Notes: generated from the letters alone by a model not told the origin. A stretch of 64,000 nucleotides of DNA from Nocardia miyunensis NBRC 108239 (GCF_001613065.1 NZ_BDBQ01000009.1:1-64000), one strand, 5' to 3'; shown: positions 27,839-37,166, counted from the first letter of the stretch. Numbers and translations are program-made.

Positions 27839-29026
27839 ATGGACGAGATGGGGGTCGGCGATCGCACCGGTAGGGCGCGCAGACTCGCACGGCTTACTCA
27901 GGAACAGCTCGCCCACAAGGCCAATATCTCGCTGTCGCTCTTGCGCAAGGTCGAGCAGGGCACTCGGCCCGCATCACCGGCTTTCATCACGGCAGTTGCC
28001 CGCGCCCTCGGAGTCGGGATCGGAGAACTCACAGGGCAGCCCTACGCTCCGGGACGCTCGGATGCCGCAGCCCATGCGCTCATCCCCGATCTGCGTCGCG
28101 CGATAGTCGCGTTCACAGACGAATCACCCTCGGTACCAATGAGTTTCGAGGATCTGACCGCCTCGCTCGATGGTGTCCGGGAGGGTATGCGCCGCGCCCG
28201 ATACTCCGACATGATCGACGATCTGCCGGATATCCTGCTCGGCCTGCACCAGCTCGCCGACATCGAGAACCCAGGTCGACAGCTCGAGCAGGTCTACTCG
28301 ACCATGGCCTACGCATACTCGAAAGCGATGCTGTTCGCTTACCAATACGGCTATCTGGACCTGGCCGGATTAGCCGCCGAACGGTGCGCCTGGGCGGCCG
28401 AACGCAGCAGCGATCCGATATGGCCGATCGCCGCGGAGTACAATCGCGCGCTGATCATGCTCTATTCCGGGGCATACGTCGGCGGCCTGCGCACCATCGA
28501 ACGCGCCTACACCGCAAGCGAGCGCATTCCGACCACAGCGAATCTTCTTGCGGTCCGTGGCGCCCTGCATCTGCGCGGCTCGATCCTGTCGGCACGCGCG
28601 GCCGACAACGACACGGCCGAATCCCATCTGCGCGGAGCCCAGGACATCGCCGCCGCGATCGGATCAGTCCGGTTCAACCACTACGGAACCGGCTTCCGGC
28701 CGTCGAACGTCGACATCCATTCGGTGGCGGTGCCGGTCGAGTTGTCCGACGGCACCACGGCCGTATCCCGGGCCGAGCAGATCCGACTGCCCGCCTCCGT
28801 CGCACCCTCGCGCGCCGGACACCACTTCATCGACCTCTCCCGGGCGTGGCTGCTGCACGGCGACAAACAACGCTCACTCCTGACCCTCGAACAAGCCCGC
28901 CGAGTCGCCCCCGAACTGACCCGCAACCACCCTCAGGTCCACGAGACGATCCGTGTCCTGGCCAAGACTCGGCGCGGCACCGATCCCCTCACCCGATTCG
29001 CCAAGTGGGCAAACGTCAAGATCTGA
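27839..29026 (+). CDS. XRE-family helix-turn-helix regulator with long helical C-terminal domain
   Basis: A 395-residue protein. Residues about 10-70 are a Cro/C1-type helix-turn-helix (LARLTQEQLAHKANISLSLL, RKVEQGTRPASPAFITAVARAL). The remaining 320 residues are helical and TPR-like (LAAERCAWAAERSSDPIWPIA, LTLEQARRVAPELTRNHPQVHE), as in many Streptomyces/Nocardia regulators that bind small ligands or partner proteins. ATG 27839 or 27848 starts the domain with no obvious ribosome site, so a leaderless transcript is possible. It is divergent from the small protein at 27398-27712, a pairing that suggests joint function. Confidence 0.82.
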   Translation: MDEMGVGDRTGRARRLARLTQEQLAHKANISLSLLRKVEQGTRPASPAFITAVARALGVGIGELTGQPYAPGRSDAAAHALIPDLRRAIVAFTDESPSVPMSFEDLTASLDGVREGMRRARYSDMIDDLPDILLGLHQLADIENPGRQLEQVYSTMAYAYSKAMLFAYQYGYLDLAGLAAERCAWAAERSSDPIWPIAAEYNRALIMLYSGAYVGGLRTIERAYTASERIPTTANLLAVRGALHLRGSILSARAADNDTAESHLRGAQDIAAAIGSVRFNHYGTGFRPSNVDIHSVAVPVELSDGTTAVSRAEQIRLPASVAPSRAGHHFIDLSRAWLLHGDKQRSLLTLEQARRVAPELTRNHPQVHETIRVLAKTRRGTDPLTRFAKWANVKI

Positions 29027-29050
29027 TCCCGAGGTTCGGCGGGGCATCCT

Positions 29051-29071
29051 CGGACGATTCGTTCTCGTCCG
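29051..29071 (+). terminator. Hairpin after the XRE gene
   Basis: CGGACGA (29051-29057), a 7-nt loop and TCGTCCG (29065-29071) are followed by AAAGTTTG, 25 bp downstream of the stop codon. Moderate stem only. Confidence 0.45.
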
Positions 29072-29118
29072 AAAGTTTGATTCCGCAGCGGCGTCGACCA
29101 GGTATGGTCGGTGGGAAG

Positions 29119-29137
29119 TTAGGTAACCCATAGTAGG
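29119..29137. promoter_or_regulatory. Partial iron-box-like sequence upstream of heme oxygenase
   Basis: TTAGGTAACCCATAGTAGG matches the left half of the IdeR/DtxR box (TTAGGTTAGGCTAACCTAA) but diverges in the right half. It starts 58 bp before the heme oxygenase ATG, where an iron-dependent repressor would be expected to act. Confidence 0.35.
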
Positions 29138-29176
29138 CCGGAGCCACGCCCGGGAACGACGTGAGGACATAGGACC

Positions 29177-29848
29177 ATGCCCGACACCACAGCGCCCGCG
29201 CCCTTTTCCGCACAGATTCGCACCGCTACCGAGCGGCAGCACGCGGACGCGGAGAACTCCACGTTCATGAGCGATATGCTCGGCGGCGGGCTGGGGGTCG
29301 CGGCGTTCTACCGGTATACCGGGCAGTTGTGGCATGTCTACCGCGCGCTCGAGGAGCATGGCGACGCGCTGGCGGCCGATCCGGTGGCGGGGCCGTTCGT
29401 CCGCCCCGAGTTGGCCCGGGTGGCGCATCTGGAGGACGATCTGGCGCATCTCGGCGGCGCGAACTGGCGTGACGACCTGGATCCGCTGCCCTCCACCGCC
29501 GCGTATGCCGAGCGAGTGCGGGAATGCGCGCGGGAGTGGCCCGCGGGGTATGTCGCGCACCACTACACCCGGTACCTCGGGGATCTTTCCGGCGGGCAGG
29601 TCATCCGGGGGACCGCCGAGAAGCTGTGGCAGTTGCCCAAGCGTGGCGACGGCGTGCGGTTCTACGTCTTCGACCAGATTCCGAATCCGGCGGCGTTCAA
29701 GCGCGAATACCGCGAACTGCTCGACGCGCTGGCCGTGGACGATCTCGAGAAGCAGCGGGTGCTGGGCGAATGTCAGCGCGCCTTCGATTTCAACTCGGCG
29801 ATGTTCCGCGAGCTCGCCGCGGAATTCCCGACCCGCAGGCAGGGCTGA
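29177..29848 (+). CDS. hmuO: Heme oxygenase (HmuO/HO-1 type)
   Basis: A 223-residue cytoplasmic enzyme opening heme to biliverdin, iron and CO. The proximal histidine is in RTATERQHADAENSTFM (residues about 11-27) and the distal helix signature is YLGDLSGGQVIRGTAEK. The FDFNSAMFREL-type C-terminal helix is also typical. Length fits bacterial HmuO. The start ATG 29177 follows GTGAGGACATAGGACC. No heme uptake genes are adjacent. A partial iron box upstream suggests iron control. Confidence 0.94.
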   Translation: MPDTTAPAPFSAQIRTATERQHADAENSTFMSDMLGGGLGVAAFYRYTGQLWHVYRALEEHGDALAADPVAGPFVRPELARVAHLEDDLAHLGGANWRDDLDPLPSTAAYAERVRECAREWPAGYVAHHYTRYLGDLSGGQVIRGTAEKLWQLPKRGDGVRFYVFDQIPNPAAFKREYRELLDALAVDDLEKQRVLGECQRAFDFNSAMFRELAAEFPTRRQG

Positions 29849-30206
29849 AGGTACCGGCCTTCTCCGAAATCCGGTATGCCCGAAGGTCACATTCAGTACG
29901 CCCAAAGGTAACCAACCCTGCGGGGTTTATCTGAAAACCGTTGACACAGATATCAATCGGCGCTCCCACGTGGTGATACGTCCCACACCACGGGGAGCGC
30001 CGTTTGGTTGCGGTGACAATTTCCGCCCGCTAAAGTTACTCATCAGTTAGGCACGACGGTGTTCCTACCTCGGCCCAACGCCTGCTAGGGAAGCAGTCCA
30101 GCGCGGCCGATTCTCACGTCCGCATCCACCGCCGAATGTCGGACCAACAGTGCCATGCGCAGCCGGAGTTGTTGCGCCACACCATGTTCGACATGCAGGA
30201 GGGGCG
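29849..30206. other. Intergenic region between heme oxygenase and the acyl-CoA reductase gene
   Basis: It holds the terminator at 29958-30008. The rest should include the promoter of the gene at 30207. No gene is supported here. Confidence 0.5.
29958..30008 (+). terminator. Strong intrinsic terminator after heme oxygenase
   Basis: CGGCGCTCCCACGTGGTG (29958-29975) pairs with CACCACGGGGAGCGCCG (29986-30002), with one bulged A and a 10-nt loop, followed by TTTGGTT. About 17 bp of stem plus a short T-run. Confidence 0.8.
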
Positions 30207-32210
30207 ATGGTTTCGTATATCGTGACGGGCGGCACCGGATTTCTCGGCCGCCGGGTTGTTCAGGATCTGCTCACCAGTGATCCCGAGGCGGTGATCCACA
30301 TCCTCGTGCGCGAGGCCTCCGCCGCCAAGCTCGCCGAGCTCGCCGCGGGCTGGCGGGCGACCGACCGGGTGTTTCCGCTGATCGGCGACCTGACCTCGAA
30401 AAATCTTGGGCTGCAAGATGATCCGCCGGAGGCCGACCATGTGATCCACCTCGGCGCGGTCTACGACATGACCGCCGACGAGGAAACCGCCTTCGCCGCC
30501 AACGTCATCGGCACCCGCGCGGTGATAGAGCTGGCCACCGGGCTCGACGCGGTCCTGCACCACGTCTCGTCGGTGGCGGTCGCGGGCGATCACCGCGGCA
30601 AATTCTTCGAGGACGATTTCGATCTCGGCCAGAATCTCGAATCTCCTTACCACCGAACCAAATTCGCCGCCGAGAAGCTGGTCCGCGAGAGCAAGGGACT
30701 GCGCTGGCGGGTCTACCGCCCGGCCATCATCGCCGGGGATTCGACCACCGGCGAGATGGACAAGATCGACGGTCCCTACTATTTCTTCTCCGCCATCGCC
30801 CGGCTTGGCGCACTGCCCTCGGAACTGCCGATGGTGCTGCCGGATCTGGGCTGCACCAATATCGTTCCGGTCGATTACGTGGCCGCGGCCATGGGCCAAC
30901 TGATCCGCCGACCAGGCCTGAACCGCCGCACCTTCCACCTGGTCAACCCGGAACCGCAGCCGTTCGCGCAGATCTACGCCGCACTGGCCCGCGCCGCGGG
31001 CGCACCCGCCGGACTGGGCACACTGCCCGGCAGCCAGGGCGCGTTGACCATGCTCGGCAAGGTCCCGGGCGTGCCGCAGCTGCGCGATTATCTGTTGCAG
31101 CAGTTCGGAATTCCGGCCGAGGTCGCACCGCACGTGACGTTCGCCTCGGAATTCGTCTCCGATTCCACCCGCGCCCAGCTACGCGGCCTCACTCCGCCCG
31201 CATTCGAGCAGTACGCCGGGAAGTTGTGGGAGTTCTGGCGCAGCCGGATGGATCCGGATCGGGCGCGCCGCACCGACGGCGACCCCCTGCGCGGGCGGAT
31301 CGTGCTGATCACCGGCGCGTCCTCGGGTATCGGCCTGGCCACCGCGCACGCTGTCGCCCGCCGCGGCGCCACCGTCCTGATGGTTGCCCGCAGCACCGAC
31401 GAGCTCGAGGCCGCCGCGGCCGAGGTGCGCGCGAACAGCGGTGCGGCACAGTCATATTCGTGCGACATCACCGACGGCAAGGCGGTCGAGCTGCTGGTCA
31501 AACAGGTGCTCGCGGACCATCGTCACATCGACTACGTGGTCAACAACGCGGGCCGCTCGATCCGCCGCTCGGTGCTCAACTCCACCGACCGGATGCACGA
31601 TTTCGAGCGGACCATGGCGGTGAACTACTTCGGCGCGGTCCGGCTGATCCTGGCCGTGTTGCCCGAGATGCGCGAACGCCGGTTCGGGCATTTCGTCAAC
31701 ATCTCCTCCATCGCCGTGCAGACCAAACTGCCGCGCTTCGCCGCGTACGTGGCGAGCAAATCCGCGCTGGACACGTTCAGCGAGATCGCGGCCGTGGAGA
31801 ACGCCGATGCCGGAATCACTTTCACCTCGGTGCGGATGCCGCTGGTGCGCACTCCGATGATCGCGCCGACCGATCTGTACCGCTCGCTCCCGGTGCACAC
31901 TCCCGATCAGGCCGCGGCGATCGTGGTGCGCGCGTTGACCGAACGGCCGACCCGCATCGATACGCCGATCGGCACCTTCGCGCAGGTCGTGGACACCGTG
32001 ATGCCCTCGGTGAAGAAGGCTGTCCTGCACCGCGGATTCCGGATGGTCGGCGAATCCACTGCGGCCAGGCCCGGCGCTGACCGCCCGGACGCCGGTGCGA
32101 CCGAAAGCCGAAGCCCGTTACTGGCATTGGCCCCGATCGTGCAGCCACTGATGGGGATGCCGGAAACTGCTACTCGAATCACCAACCGAATCCCGGGGCT
32201 GCACTGGTAA
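30207..32210 (+). CDS. Two-domain SDR acyl-CoA reductase (AcrA1/Rv3391-like)
   Basis: A 667-residue fusion of two short-chain-dehydrogenase domains. The N-terminal extended SDR has TGGTGFLGRRV (residues 7-17) and active-site YHRTKFAAEK (about 150). From about 370 a classical SDR has TGASSGIGLATAH, NNAG and YVASKSALDTF. This order is that of M. tuberculosis AcrA1 and related fatty acyl-CoA reductases, which make fatty aldehydes or alcohols for wax esters. ATG 30207 has an AGGAGGGG ribosome site; the open frame upstream is not used. It is followed 70 bp later by the lipoprotein nucleotidase. Confidence 0.88.
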   Translation: MVSYIVTGGTGFLGRRVVQDLLTSDPEAVIHILVREASAAKLAELAAGWRATDRVFPLIGDLTSKNLGLQDDPPEADHVIHLGAVYDMTADEETAFAANVIGTRAVIELATGLDAVLHHVSSVAVAGDHRGKFFEDDFDLGQNLESPYHRTKFAAEKLVRESKGLRWRVYRPAIIAGDSTTGEMDKIDGPYYFFSAIARLGALPSELPMVLPDLGCTNIVPVDYVAAAMGQLIRRPGLNRRTFHLVNPEPQPFAQIYAALARAAGAPAGLGTLPGSQGALTMLGKVPGVPQLRDYLLQQFGIPAEVAPHVTFASEFVSDSTRAQLRGLTPPAFEQYAGKLWEFWRSRMDPDRARRTDGDPLRGRIVLITGASSGIGLATAHAVARRGATVLMVARSTDELEAAAAEVRANSGAAQSYSCDITDGKAVELLVKQVLADHRHIDYVVNNAGRSIRRSVLNSTDRMHDFERTMAVNYFGAVRLILAVLPEMRERRFGHFVNISSIAVQTKLPRFAAYVASKSALDTFSEIAAVENADAGITFTSVRMPLVRTPMIAPTDLYRSLPVHTPDQAAAIVVRALTERPTRIDTPIGTFAQVVDTVMPSVKKAVLHRGFRMVGESTAARPGADRPDAGATESRSPLLALAPIVQPLMGMPETATRITNRIPGLHW

Positions 32211-32280
32211 TTCGGGACAGCGCCGGAAATTCACCCGGGCGCCGTGCGGACGCAGCATCGGGCTGTCAGAGTCGAGGGTT

Positions 32281-33969
32281 ATGAAGCTGCGTCGCCGCCT
32301 GCTCGAAGTGATGATCGCCGTGATCGGCGTGGTACTGGTGGTCAGCTGCGGGGGTCACGGTACCGCACCGTCGAACTCACCGCATGCCAGCCAGGTGCCG
32401 CTCGTCTCGACCGACAATCTGCCCGCGGCACAGCCTGGCGAGGTGCATCTGTTCGGGATCAACGATCTGCACGGCAATCTGGAACCGCCCGACGGGAGCA
32501 ACGGGCACGTCGGTGCGTATCAGGCCGGCGGCGCGGCATACCTGGCCACGCACCTGGCGAAGCTGAAGGCCGCCTATCCGGCCAGCGCGATCCTGTCGGC
32601 CGGGGACAATATCAGCGCCAGCCCGCTGGTCTCGGCGCTGTTCCACGATGAGCCCACCATCGACTACCTCGATGAACTGGGCGTGGCCGCCTCCGCGGTC
32701 GGCAATCACGAATTCGACCATGGCACAGCCGAATTGACCCGATTGCAGGAGGGCGGTTGCGCCGCCGACGGCTGCTCCCCCGGACAGTCGTTCACCGGGG
32801 CCGCCTTCCCGTATCTGGCGGCCAACGTCACCGATGCGAACGGCCAGCTGCCGCCCGGTTTGAAACCGTGGACGATATTGCAGGTGGGCGGTCACAAGAT
32901 CGGCGTCGTCGGCACCGTCACCCCGACGACCGCGGATATCGTGATGCCCGATGCCATCCGGGGTTACACCTTCGGCGACGAGGCCGACGCGGTGAACAAG
33001 TACGTCCCCGAAATAGTCGCCGCGGGTGCGCAGGCCGTGGTGGCGCTGGTGCACGACGGCGGCGCGCAGCGCACGCACGGCGCCGCGATCGACTACAACG
33101 GCTGCGCGAATATCAGCCCGAACGTCACCACGCTGGCCAACCGCATCGATCCCCGGGTGAAAGTGCTGTTCACCGCGCACTCCCATCAGGCCTACGACTG
33201 CACGATCGCGGGCAAGGTGGTGACGCAGGCGGCGTCGTACGGCCGTCTGATCACCGACGTCACCCTGCGATTCCACGACGGGACCGTCGATGCGAAGGCG
33301 GTCAATCGCGTGGTCACCCGGACCGTGACGCCCGATCCGGCCGCCGCGAAACTCGTCGGCTTCTTCGCCGATCAGGCTCGCCCGCGCGCCGAACACGTGA
33401 TCGGCACCACCGCCGGACCGCTGTCCAATGAGCCCGCCCCGGGCGGGGATTCCCCGCTGGGCGATGTGATCGCCGATGCCATGCTCGCGGCCATGGCGCC
33501 CGACCACGCCGTGGCCGCGTTCATGAATCCCGGTGGCGTGCGGGCGGATCTGAACGGCGGCGCGATCACCTACGAGGAGGCGTACACGGTCCAGCCCTTC
33601 GGCAACGAGGTGGTGACCGTGTCCCTGACCGGCGAGCAGATCCTGAATCTGCTGGAGCAGCAGTGGGACAACACGACCACGCCCGGGGTGCTGTCGGTGG
33701 CCGGTATCACCTACTCCTACTCCGATTCCGCGCCCAAGGGGCACAAAATCCTCGACGACACCGTGCGGATCGCGGGACAGACCTTGAATCCCGCTGCGGT
33801 GTACCAGGTTTCGACCAACAACTTCCTGGCCTCCGGCGGGGACGGGTTCAGCGTCTTCACCCAGGGCAAGCAGAGCGCGGTCGGCCCGGCCGATCTCGAC
33901 GCGTTCAACGCCTACCTGGCGAACCGGGCGAAGATCGAACCTCCGGTCAGCCGCGTTCAGCGTCGCTGA
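32281..33969 (+). CDS. Secreted lipoprotein 5'-nucleotidase / metallophosphoesterase
   Basis: A 562-residue exported protein. The signal sequence MKLRRRLLEVMIAVIGVVLV ends in a lipobox with C23 (VVSCGG), so it is probably an outer-face lipoprotein. The metallophosphoesterase domain has FGINDLHGNLEP, GNHEFDHG and FTAHSHQAYDC; the C-terminal 5'-nucleotidase domain has MNPGGVRADLNGG and EAYTVQPFGNEV. It would dephosphorylate nucleotides outside the cell for phosphate or nucleoside salvage. Its TGA is immediately followed by the TCA (antisense stop) of the converging hydrolase: TGATCA. Confidence 0.92.
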   Translation: MKLRRRLLEVMIAVIGVVLVVSCGGHGTAPSNSPHASQVPLVSTDNLPAAQPGEVHLFGINDLHGNLEPPDGSNGHVGAYQAGGAAYLATHLAKLKAAYPASAILSAGDNISASPLVSALFHDEPTIDYLDELGVAASAVGNHEFDHGTAELTRLQEGGCAADGCSPGQSFTGAAFPYLAANVTDANGQLPPGLKPWTILQVGGHKIGVVGTVTPTTADIVMPDAIRGYTFGDEADAVNKYVPEIVAAGAQAVVALVHDGGAQRTHGAAIDYNGCANISPNVTTLANRIDPRVKVLFTAHSHQAYDCTIAGKVVTQAASYGRLITDVTLRFHDGTVDAKAVNRVVTRTVTPDPAAAKLVGFFADQARPRAEHVIGTTAGPLSNEPAPGGDSPLGDVIADAMLAAMAPDHAVAAFMNPGGVRADLNGGAITYEEAYTVQPFGNEVVTVSLTGEQILNLLEQQWDNTTTPGVLSVAGITYSYSDSAPKGHKILDDTVRIAGQTLNPAAVYQVSTNNFLASGGDGFSVFTQGKQSAVGPADLDAFNAYLANRAKIEPPVSRVQRR

Positions 33970-34902
33970 TCACAGCCGGGCGGCGACCGCAGCGCAGGCG
34001 TCCAGCAGGGCGGGGACGAACGCGTCGGTCTCGAGGACACAGGCCGCATGACCCGCCCTGGCCAGGAAGAGCTCCGCACCCGGGATCAGCTTGGCCATCT
34101 CCAGCTGCCGGTGCACCGGCAGCGCCCGATCGCGCGTCGTGACGACCACCGCCGCAGGCACTTTCAGCGTTCCGAGCCATGACGAGGAGTCGAAGGCGCC
34201 CAGTTCGGCGATGGCCCGCGCCATCCCCCAGCCGCTCACGCTGCGCATCTCCGACCGGGCCCAGCGATCCAATCGCCCGGTCTCCCAGGAGATCTGCGGC
34301 AATCCGGGCAGGCGCTCACCGATAGTCGTCACCCGGCGCGAGGCTGCCCCGGAGGTGAGCCGTCCGAAGGCGCCCATACCGCCGTGGAAGGCCCGCTCGC
34401 GCCATGTCTCGCGGAAGCGATAGGTGGTGGCGCACAGCACGATTCCACCGACTCGCCCGGGGAACCGATGCGCGACGAGCTGGGCGACGATGCCGCCCAT
34501 GGAGTATCCGGCCAGGATCGGGCGCTCGACGCCGACCAGATCCGCGACCGCGATCACATCCTCGGCCAGATCGTCCAGATCGAAACGGGGCGAACGGATT
34601 CCGTGCCCGTGCCAGCGTTGGTCGAACAGCACCACGCGATACCTGCCGGACAGTTCCTCGAGCGCGGGGAACCAGTTGAGCATCGCGGTGGTGACCATAC
34701 CGTGCAACAGGATCAGCGTCGGGGCGCCGTCGGGACCCGGGATGTCGACCAGATAGGTCCGGCCGCGGCCGGGCAGGTCCACCATCGTCCCGGCGGGCAC
34801 CTGATTCAGCCGTGTCACCCGGACGCCCAGGCGACGCCGCAGCGGTCGTGCCGCCGAGAACCGCGCGGCCCCCTGCTGATTCGCTGTGTTCCGATCGGCC
34901 AT
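33970..34902 (-). CDS. Alpha/beta-hydrolase fold protein
   Basis: A 310-residue hydrolase. HGMVTTAMLNWFPAL forms the oxyanion region, the nucleophile serine is in LAGYSMGGIVAQLVAHRFP, and the base histidine is near the C-terminus in ARAGHAACVLE. The catalytic acid is probably in the TTRDRALPVHRQL segment. ATG 34902 follows CCAGGAGGCAGGCG. A KstR-like site lies upstream, so a role in lipid or steroid breakdown is possible; an esterase or lactonase activity is otherwise open. Stop codons of this gene and the nucleotidase abut. Confidence 0.85.
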   Translation of the reverse strand: MADRNTANQQGAARFSAARPLRRRLGVRVTRLNQVPAGTMVDLPGRGRTYLVDIPGPDGAPTLILLHGMVTTAMLNWFPALEELSGRYRVVLFDQRWHGHGIRSPRFDLDDLAEDVIAVADLVGVERPILAGYSMGGIVAQLVAHRFPGRVGGIVLCATTYRFRETWRERAFHGGMGAFGRLTSGAASRRVTTIGERLPGLPQISWETGRLDRWARSEMRSVSGWGMARAIAELGAFDSSSWLGTLKVPAAVVVTTRDRALPVHRQLEMAKLIPGAELFLARAGHAACVLETDAFVPALLDACAAVAARL

Positions 34903-34939
34903 CGCCTGCCTCCTGGTGCACTGCCCGCCCGCGACGGAT

Positions 34940-34953
34940 GAGAACGCGTTCCA
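34940..34953. promoter_or_regulatory. KstR-like operator upstream of the alpha/beta hydrolase
   Basis: Read on the minus strand, TGGAACGCGTTCTC matches seven of eight fixed positions of TnnAACnnGTTnnA, 37 bp before the start codon of the hydrolase. GAACGCGTTC is a perfect dyad. Confidence 0.5.
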
Positions 34954-34993
34954 CCCGATGATCGCATACGCCCGGCTCACCGAGACGCCCGGC

Positions 34994-35884
34994 TCAGGAG
35001 CAGACGGCCACCGCGGACGTCATCGACGCCGGCGCGGGCCGCGAGACCGTAGCCACCGGCACCTGCGCGGGAAGTGCGTAGAGGCTGCGACCGGTGTGCC
35101 GCGACCGCCCCGGATCCACGACGATGCCGGGCACGACGGCCTGGTGACCGTCCGCATCGGTCACCAGGGCGGTGAACGGGCCCGCCCCGGCCCCGGAGAT
35201 CGTCCAGAAGTTGTCCATGCGCCGCGTCAGGGTATGCCCGTCACCGCCCGCAATCGGACGAATCTCAATCCGGCTCAACGGATTTCCGGTATCGGTGAAC
35301 TGAATGCCCAGCCAATCGGACGAGGAGCCGTCCTCGATCCGATACACCAGATCCGGCGAAGGCGAGGGATTGTGCACGCGGCTGACGCCGATCTGCGCGA
35401 CTCCGGAGCCGGGATCGGCGATCCGCGCGAAGGCCGCGGCGCTCAGATCGTATTGGTGCGCAGCGCATCCCGGGCAGTGATCCACGATCTGCGCGCGCAC
35501 CGACCCGAGCGGACCGTACAGGTCCACGTAACCGCCGCAAGCCGCGCTGCCGTCGTATTCGTCCGTCGGCACTCCGACGTAGTAGCCGTCCGACGGCAGG
35601 CCCAGGAACGAGCAGGCCACATCCGGACCGAACGTGTAGTACCGGGCCTGCGCGAGCACCGGCGGATCGACCTGTTCGGTGATCGGAATTCGCTGGGCCG
35701 CAGGCGTATTCGGAACGCTCATGGTGGCCGGGCGCGGCACCGCGCCGGGCGCGGCGGTCCGGCAGGCCGTCGGATCCGGTCGCACCGCCCATACCGCGGC
35801 AGAGATCACCACCACCGCGATCAGCGGCGCCCACACCCACGGCCGCACGCTACGAGCATGGTCCTGCTGCGATACTCGATGCAT
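34994..35884 (-). CDS. Expansin-like (EXLX-type) surface protein
   Basis: A 296-residue protein with one N-terminal membrane helix (WVWAPLIAVVVISAAVW), then a double-psi beta-barrel typical of expansin D1 and RlpA: YYTFGPDVACSFLGLPSDGYYVGVP, SAACGGYVDLYGPLG and VDHCPGCAAHQYDLS. A second domain (about 195-290) matches the expansin D2 cellulose-binding layout. Bacterial expansins loosen plant or other polysaccharide walls without hydrolysis. The HFD/Asp site residues in D1 are largely retained (VDHCPGC). ATG 35884 follows GGAGGCGAGTCG. It is monocistronic. Confidence 0.85.
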   Translation of the reverse strand: MHRVSQQDHARSVRPWVWAPLIAVVVISAAVWAVRPDPTACRTAAPGAVPRPATMSVPNTPAAQRIPITEQVDPPVLAQARYYTFGPDVACSFLGLPSDGYYVGVPTDEYDGSAACGGYVDLYGPLGSVRAQIVDHCPGCAAHQYDLSAAAFARIADPGSGVAQIGVSRVHNPSPSPDLVYRIEDGSSSDWLGIQFTDTGNPLSRIEIRPIAGGDGHTLTRRMDNFWTISGAGAGPFTALVTDADGHQAVVPGIVVDPGRSRHTGRSLYALPAQVPVATVSRPAPASMTSAVAVCS

Positions 35885-35988
35885 CGACTCGCCTCCACCC
35901 TCCACTCGCCGTGTACGTCTCCAGCAAAGCACCAGATACTGGGGCAAAGTGGGTGAATCAGGATCTCTACCTGCAAAACTCGGCGTGT

Positions 35989-37041
35989 CTACGGCGTGTC
36001 AGGAATGAGAACGGCTGCTCCCGCAAACTTTCCGTGCGCTAAATCCGACAGCGCGCGATCCGCGTTGTCCAGCCCGTAGGGGTGCACCGTCACCTCGAGC
36101 CGATGCGCACCGGCGAAGGCCAGGAACTCGCGGGCATCGGTTCTGGTGTTGGCCGTCACCGACCGAATCTCCCTCTCCTGGAACAGGTGACGCTGATAGT
36201 TCAGCGCCGGAACATCACTGAGGTGGATACCGGCGATCGCCAGCACACCGCCACGGTCCAGCGCCGCCATGGCCGGCGGTACCAAAGTCCCGACCGGTGC
36301 GAACAGGATCGCCGCATCCAGCGGTACCGGTGGCGGATCCGCGGCGCCCTGCGCCGAGGCCGCCCCGAGCGCCAGGGACAACTCCCGCGCGGCGGGATCA
36401 CGGGTCATGACATGCACCTGCGCCCCGCGCGCCAGCGCCACCTGGGCGGCCAGATGCGCACTGCCACCGAATCCGTAGATACCCAGCCGCCCGCCCTCGG
36501 GCAGCGCGGCCCGCTGCAACGCCCGATATCCGATGATGCCGGCGCACAGCAGCGGCGCCAACTCCGCATCGGTATATCCGGATGGCAGCGGGTGCGCGTA
36601 ATCGGCTGGCACCGTGGTGAATTCGGCATATCCCCCGTCGGCGTCCCAGCCGGTGTAGCGGGAGTGCGGGCACAGGTTCTCCGCACCGCGGCGGCAGAAC
36701 CGGCACACCCCGCAGGTATGCCGCAGCCACGCGACGCCCACCCGGTCCCCGACCGCGAACTCCTCGGTGGCGTCCACGCCCCGCGCGACCACCTCGCCGA
36801 CGATCTCGTGCCCGGGTATCACCCCGGGCCGATGCACCGGCAGATCCCCCTCGGCCACATGCAGATCCGTACGGCACACCCCGCAGGCCAGCATCCGCAC
36901 CAGCAACTCACCCGGGCCCGGCTCCGGAATGGGCGCACGGACCCGCGCCAGCGGTCCGCCGGAGATCGGCCCCGGCCGGGCGACCTGCCAGGCGGTCATC
37001 CCGCCCCCGCCCGCCGCGACTCGACTCGTCGGCTCACTCAT
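35989..37041 (-). CDS. adhA: Zinc-dependent alcohol dehydrogenase, AdhA (Rv1862)-like
   Basis: A 350-residue medium-chain dehydrogenase. [16 protein letters not shown] holds the catalytic zinc Cys, HEIVGEV the next ligand, and [14 protein letters not shown] the structural-zinc cysteines. The cofactor motif is [10 protein letters not shown]. It aligns along its length with M. tuberculosis AdhA. NAD(P)-dependent alcohol oxidation is expected. ATG 37041 is chosen over an extended frame upstream. It is divergent from the LLM oxidoreductase gene, 125 bp away. Confidence 0.9.
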   Translation of the reverse strand: MSEPTSRVAAGGGGMTAWQVARPGPISGGPLARVRAPIPEPGPGELLVRMLACGVCRTDLHVAEGDLPVHRPGVIPGHEIVGEVVARGVDATEEFAVGDRVGVAWLRHTCGVCRFCRRGAENLCPHSRYTGWDADGGYAEFTTVPADYAHPLPSGYTDAELAPLLCAGIIGYRALQRAALPEGGRLGIYGFGGSAHLAAQVALARGAQVHVMTRDPAARELSLALGAASAQGAADPPPVPLDAAILFAPVGTLVPPAMAALDRGGVLAIAGIHLSDVPALNYQRHLFQEREIRSVTANTRTDAREFLAFAGAHRLEVTVHPYGLDNADRALSDLAHGKFAGAAVLIPDTP

Positions 37042-37128
37042 GGCTCCACCTCGCTTCCGCTCGGCTGTGCAGGTGACTCGCTCAGGGCCCCGTCCACACG
37101 GCCGATCGGACGCGTTTCCGCAGGCCGC

Positions 37129-37159
37129 TTGACTTGGAGCACACTCCAGATCGTAGCGT
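37129..37159 (+). promoter_or_regulatory. MerR-type promoter with 19-bp spacer and internal dyad
   Basis: -35 TTGACT (37129-37134), 19-bp spacer, -10 TAGCGT (37154-37159). The spacer holds the dyad TGGAG-CACA-CTCCA (37135-37148), placed as in promoters activated by MerR-family proteins that untwist an overlong spacer. The expected start site is at about 37166, at or next to the ATG at 37167, so the message is probably leaderless. It is oriented toward the LLM oxidoreductase. Confidence 0.6.
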
Positions 37160-37166
37160 TGCACCC

